Shown here: in pieces, positions 5,702 through 8,105 of the stretch | Layout of the letters: every line of letters begins with the position of its first letter | Position numbering within the stretch: the stretch's first letter is position 1 | Source of the DNA: a bacterium UBA3734 | GTDB lineage: Bacteria; Bacteroidota; Bacteroidia; Bacteroidales; Bacteroidaceae | DNA length: 8,105 nucleotides | Assembly (NCBI GenBank): GCA_002372575.1 | Contig: DFHC01000017.1 | Location: 131 to 8,235, forward strand | Reading direction: 5' to 3' | Notes under the pieces: model-generated | What the model saw: only the letters and a program-made list of their open reading frames with translations | What the model was told of the DNA's origin: nothing | Databases searched by the model: none | Position numbers and translations under genes: made by a program

Positions 5702-7261
5702 ATGAAAAGAATCGATACTATCCTGCTCCTATGCTGCCTATTCGCACTCGCAGCACGGGCACAGCAGGATTTCAATCAGAAAGAAAAGCAAGACCTGCTG
5801 TCGGGCCTCGAATATAAGGTCGAGGCGCAACTCTCCGTGGCCGACGGCAAGACTCCGCTTTGGCTGAATGCCAACAAACACGGCCTGAGCTCGCTGGAGA
5901 AAACCAACGGCTACCTGCGCGGCAGCCTGACTCGTCGGCTCAGCGAAGACTCGCTCCGCCGCTGGGGCATCGGCTACGGGCTCGACGTGGCCGTTCCGAT
6001 TCACTACACCAGCAAACTCATCGTGCAACAGGCCTACGGCGAACTGCGCTGGCTCCACGGCGTGCTGACCGTGGGCGCCAAGGAATTTCCGATGGAGCTG
6101 AAAAACAACCAGCTCAGCAGCGGCTCGCAAACGCTGGGCATCAACGCCCGACCCATTCCGCAAGTGCGCCTCGCCCTGCCCGACTACTGGGTGCTGCCCT
6201 TCGGAAACGCCTGGCTGCGACTGAAAGGCCACATTGCCTACGGCATCGAAACCGACGACAACTGGCAGAAAGATTTTACGGGTGGCACGAAAAAACACAC
6301 CGAGAAGGCCCGCTTCCACACGAAGGCCGGCTATCTGATGATTGGCAACCCGGAGCGATTCTTCCCGCTGTCGGTGGAGCTGGGACTGGAAATGGGCGCA
6401 CAGTTCGGCGGCACGTCGTATGTGCCCGCTGGCGAGGAAACAATCGTATATCAAGGCAACAACGGACTCAAAGGTATGTGGCGGGCCTTCCTGCCAGGCG
6501 GTGCCGACGTTCCCGAAGTGGGTACGGCCTATCAGAACGCCGAGGGCAACCAGCTGGGCAGCTGGATGATACGCGTGAACTACGACGACGACACGTGGCG
6601 GCTCGGCTTCTATGCCGAAAAATACTTCGAAGACCACTCCTCGATGCTGATGCTCGACTACGACGGCTACGGCACGGGCGAGGAATGGAACGTGAGAAAG
6701 AAACGCCGCTACTTCGTCTATGACATCAAAGACCTGCTCCTCGGCTTCGAATTCAACAAGAAATACGGCACGTGGCTCCGCAACATTGTGTTCGAATACC
6801 TCTACACGAAATACCAGAGCGGCCCCGTCTATCACGACCACACGCCGTCTATGTCGTCGCACATCAGCGGTCGTGACAACTTCTACAACCACTACATCTA
6901 CACCGGCTGGCAACACTGGGGACAGGCGCTGGGCAATCCGCTCTACCACTCCCCCATCTACAACGAAGATGGCACCATCGAATTCAAGAACAACCGCTTC
7001 TGGGCCTTTCACCTCGGCGTGAGCGGAAGTCCCACGGAAAAGCTTTCCTACCGCCTGATGGCTACCTACCAAAAGGGCTTCGGCACTTACACCATGCCCT
7101 ATCGCAAGCCGCACAGCAACGTCAGCACGATGCTCGAAGTGGACTACCGGCTGCCGAAGGGCTGGAGCCTGAAAGGGGCCTACGGCATGGACATGGGCGG
7201 ACTGCTCGGCCACAACTATGGCGCGCAGCTCACCGTGGCAAAGAAAGGAGTTTTCAAATAA
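5702..7261 (+). CDS. Capsule assembly Wzi family outer-membrane protein
   Basis: A 519-residue protein starting MKRIDTILLLCCLFALAARA, a signal peptide with a likely cleavage after Ala20. The frame extends upstream to 5567, but that part crosses the terminator and promoter, so the ATG at 5702 is the start. The mature protein has the alternating pattern of an outer-membrane beta-barrel. It carries segments I recognise from the Bacteroidota Wzi-like family: LGINARPIPQVRLALPDYWV (145-164), YDDDTWRLGFYAEKYFED (294-311), SGRDNFYNHYIYTGWQHWGQ (389-408) and NPLYHSPIY (412-420). E. coli Wzi is an outer-membrane lectin that anchors group 1 capsule to the cell surface; the Bacteroidota members are longer and their exact role is less clear. 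The gene is followed 32 bp later by a lipocalin-like lipoprotein, probably in one operon, and a sugar transferase lies just beyond. A polysaccharide export or attachment role fits this setting. Confidence 0.9.
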   Translation: MKRIDTILLLCCLFALAARAQQDFNQKEKQDLLSGLEYKVEAQLSVADGKTPLWLNANKHGLSSLEKTNGYLRGSLTRRLSEDSLRRWGIGYGLDVAVPIHYTSKLIVQQAYGELRWLHGVLTVGAKEFPMELKNNQLSSGSQTLGINARPIPQVRLALPDYWVLPFGNAWLRLKGHIAYGIETDDNWQKDFTGGTKKHTEKARFHTKAGYLMIGNPERFFPLSVELGLEMGAQFGGTSYVPAGEETIVYQGNNGLKGMWRAFLPGGADVPEVGTAYQNAEGNQLGSWMIRVNYDDDTWRLGFYAEKYFEDHSSMLMLDYDGYGTGEEWNVRKKRRYFVYDIKDLLLGFEFNKKYGTWLRNIVFEYLYTKYQSGPVYHDHTPSMSSHISGRDNFYNHYIYTGWQHWGQALGNPLYHSPIYNEDGTIEFKNNRFWAFHLGVSGSPTEKLSYRLMATYQKGFGTYTMPYRKPHSNVSTMLEVDYRLPKGWSLKGAYGMDMGGLLGHNYGAQLTVAKKGVFK

Positions 7262-7294
7262 TGAGTAATGAGTAGTGAGAAATGAGTAATGATA
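7260..7294 (+). repeat. Five tandem 7-bp units between the Wzi and lipoprotein genes
   Basis: The units read AATGAGT (7260), AATGAGT (7267), AGTGAGA (7274), AATGAGT (7281) and AATGATA (7288). The array starts inside the Wzi stop codon and ends on the first base of the lipoprotein ATG at 7294. It contains several ATG, TAA, TAG and TGA triplets in overlapping positions. Such ATGAGTA-type runs are, as I recall, common between genes in Prevotella. Confidence 0.75.
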
Positions 7295-7737
7295 TGAAAA
7301 ATTTTGCCGCCCTTTGCTGCCTTTGGCTGCTGACCTCGTGCGGACTCGTGGAGCTGGAAAGTTCTAAAAATGGGAAGCTCGACGGCTACTGGCATTTGGA
7401 GTTGGTCGATACGCTATCCACGGGCGGACAGCTCGACTTGCGTCAAGAATTGCGTTTCTGGGCCATTCAGGGCACGATTTTCGAGTTGTATTCCCCCGAA
7501 TTGGAATGGGGACAATACTTCGTCAGCCATTTCACGCACGAAAACGGCACGCTGACCCTCCACAAAATCTATTTCGACCGCCGTGAAGAGGGCGACCCAC
7601 CCGTAGAGAACGTCGATTTGCTGCGCCCGTTCGGCATCAACCAGTTAGAGGGTGAGCATTTCATCGTCGAAGAGCTCACGGGCAGCAAAATGACGCTCCG
7701 CAACGATGCATTGCGGCTGACGTTCAAGAATCAATAA
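7294..7737 (+). CDS. Small lipocalin-like lipoprotein
   Basis: A 147-residue protein from the ATG at 7294. An in-frame ATG at 7282 would add four residues but lies inside the heptamer repeat, and the later start gives a normal signal, MKNFAALCCLWLLTSCG, with lipobox LTSC and lipidated Cys16. The remainder is one compact domain rich in beta strands: DGYWHLELVDT near the start, then a Trp/Phe/Tyr-rich core (RFWAIQGTIFELY), LLRPFGIN, and a final EELTGSKMTLRNDALRLTF. The order 'G-x-W ... strands ... S-x-x-M-x-L' is that of the lipocalin-like domains in Bacteroidota lipoproteins that often follow Wzi-type genes, as I recall. It would sit in the periplasm or on the outer membrane. No own promoter is seen, so it is probably read with the Wzi gene and may assist it or bind a lipid or glycan. 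Confidence 0.8.
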   Translation: MKNFAALCCLWLLTSCGLVELESSKNGKLDGYWHLELVDTLSTGGQLDLRQELRFWAIQGTIFELYSPELEWGQYFVSHFTHENGTLTLHKIYFDRREEGDPPVENVDLLRPFGINQLEGEHFIVEELTGSKMTLRNDALRLTFKNQ

Positions 7738-7746
7738 GGGGCTTTC

Positions 7747-8105
7747 TTAGAATTTCTTTCCGACGGCAATACTCAGGAAGGTGTTGAAGAGAATCTTCAC
7801 GTCGAACCACCACGAGCGGTGCTCCAAGTAATAGAGGTCGAGCTCCAGCCGGCGCAGCATTTTTTCGAGCGTGTCGGTGTAGCCGTTGTAGAGCGTGGCG
7901 TAAGACGTGACGCCCGGACGCACCTGATAGAGATACGTGTAGCGCGGGTCGTGCTCCATGATTTGCTTGATGAAAAATTCGCGCTCGGGCCGCGGTCCCA
8001 CAAACGACATCTCGCCCTTCAGCACGTTCCACAGTTGCGGCAGCTCGTCGAGGTGGTGGGCACGCAGGAATTTTCCCACGCTGGTCATGCGCGTCTCGTT
8101 CTCGT
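7747..8105 (-). CDS. Bacterial sugar transferase (monotopic phosphoglycosyl transferase), C-terminal part
   Basis: The frame is open at the right edge, where it begins [20 protein letters not shown], and runs 118 residues to a TAA at 7749-7747. Family hallmarks are clear: [16 protein letters not shown] with the Asp-Glu pair that is catalytic in this family (residues 19-20 of the visible part), FVGPRP (34-39) and RPGVTSYA (62-69), then a helical tail ending SIAVGKKF. These enzymes move a sugar-1-phosphate from a nucleotide sugar to undecaprenyl phosphate at the inner face of the cytoplasmic membrane, the first step in making capsule, exopolysaccharide, O-antigen or glycoprotein glycans. The sugar cannot be told from this part. 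The N-terminal membrane segment, and whether it is the short PglC type or the long WcaJ/WbaP type, lies outside the window. An internal ATG at 8088 is not the start, since the conserved sequence continues upstream of it. Confidence 0.93.
   Translation of the reverse strand, partial: ENETRMTSVGKFLRAHHLDELPQLWNVLKGEMSFVGPRPEREFFIKQIMEHDPRYTYLYQVRPGVTSYATLYNGYTDTLEKMLRRLELDLYYLEHRSWWFDVKILFNTFLSIAVGKKF

Noticed and set aside
5738..7213. Long minus-strand open frame (491 codons) opposite the Wzi gene
   Set aside because: It is the antisense shadow of a GC-biased gene. Its translation is low-complexity Val/Ala/Glu/His-rich with no recognisable domain, while the plus strand encodes a clear family protein.
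1..8105. CRISPR arrays, tRNA or rRNA genes, transposases, recombinases or invertible promoters
   Set aside because: No spaced direct-repeat array, RNA gene sequence, transposase or integrase frame, or long inverted repeat flanking a promoter was seen on either strand.

Overview
The window looks like a Bacteroidales chromosome, most likely Prevotella or a close relative. The signs are promoter -7 boxes of the TAnnTTTG type at several gene starts, no clear Shine-Dalgarno sequences, A-rich leaders, a large fimbrillin-family lipoprotein, a Bacteroidota-type Wzi outer-membrane protein, and AT-rich or G-rich intergenic repeats familiar from this group. Genus and species cannot be fixed from the sequence alone.

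Layout. Left block, minus strand: the N-terminal part of a small secreted protein (1-183) runs off the left edge. Upstream of it, separated by a leader with two repeat-like elements and a good promoter with a possible operator, is a complete SulP anion transporter with a STAS domain (451-2148) that closely resembles the cyanobacterial bicarbonate transporter BicA. Middle block, plus strand: a divergent intergenic region carries promoters for both directions. It is followed by a small ORF of unknown function (2352-2615), a 977-residue fimbrillin-like lipoprotein with a FISUMP-like C-terminus (2673-5606), a strong intrinsic terminator fused to the next promoter (5631-5678), a Wzi-type capsule assembly protein (5702-7261), and a small lipocalin-like lipoprotein (7294-7737). 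Right edge, minus strand: the C-terminal part of a monotopic phosphoglycosyl transferase ('bacterial sugar transferase', 7747-8105) converges on the lipoprotein with only 9 bp between the stop codons.

How the genes fit together. The middle and right parts are cell-surface biology. The sugar transferase would start a lipid-linked glycan for capsule, exopolysaccharide or glycoprotein. Wzi plus its lipoprotein partner would act at the outer membrane in polysaccharide attachment or assembly. The large fimbrillin-like lipoprotein would be a surface adhesin or pilus-related protein. The SulP transporter is a separate physiological unit, probably for bicarbonate or sulfate uptake.

No wholly new multi-gene system is evident. 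The most distinctive observations are the terminator whose loop supplies the -33 element of the next promoter, a two-turn direct repeat abutting the promoter of the left-edge gene, the BicA-like ion-site residues in the SulP protein, and the uncharacterised small ORF in front of the fimbrillin gene.
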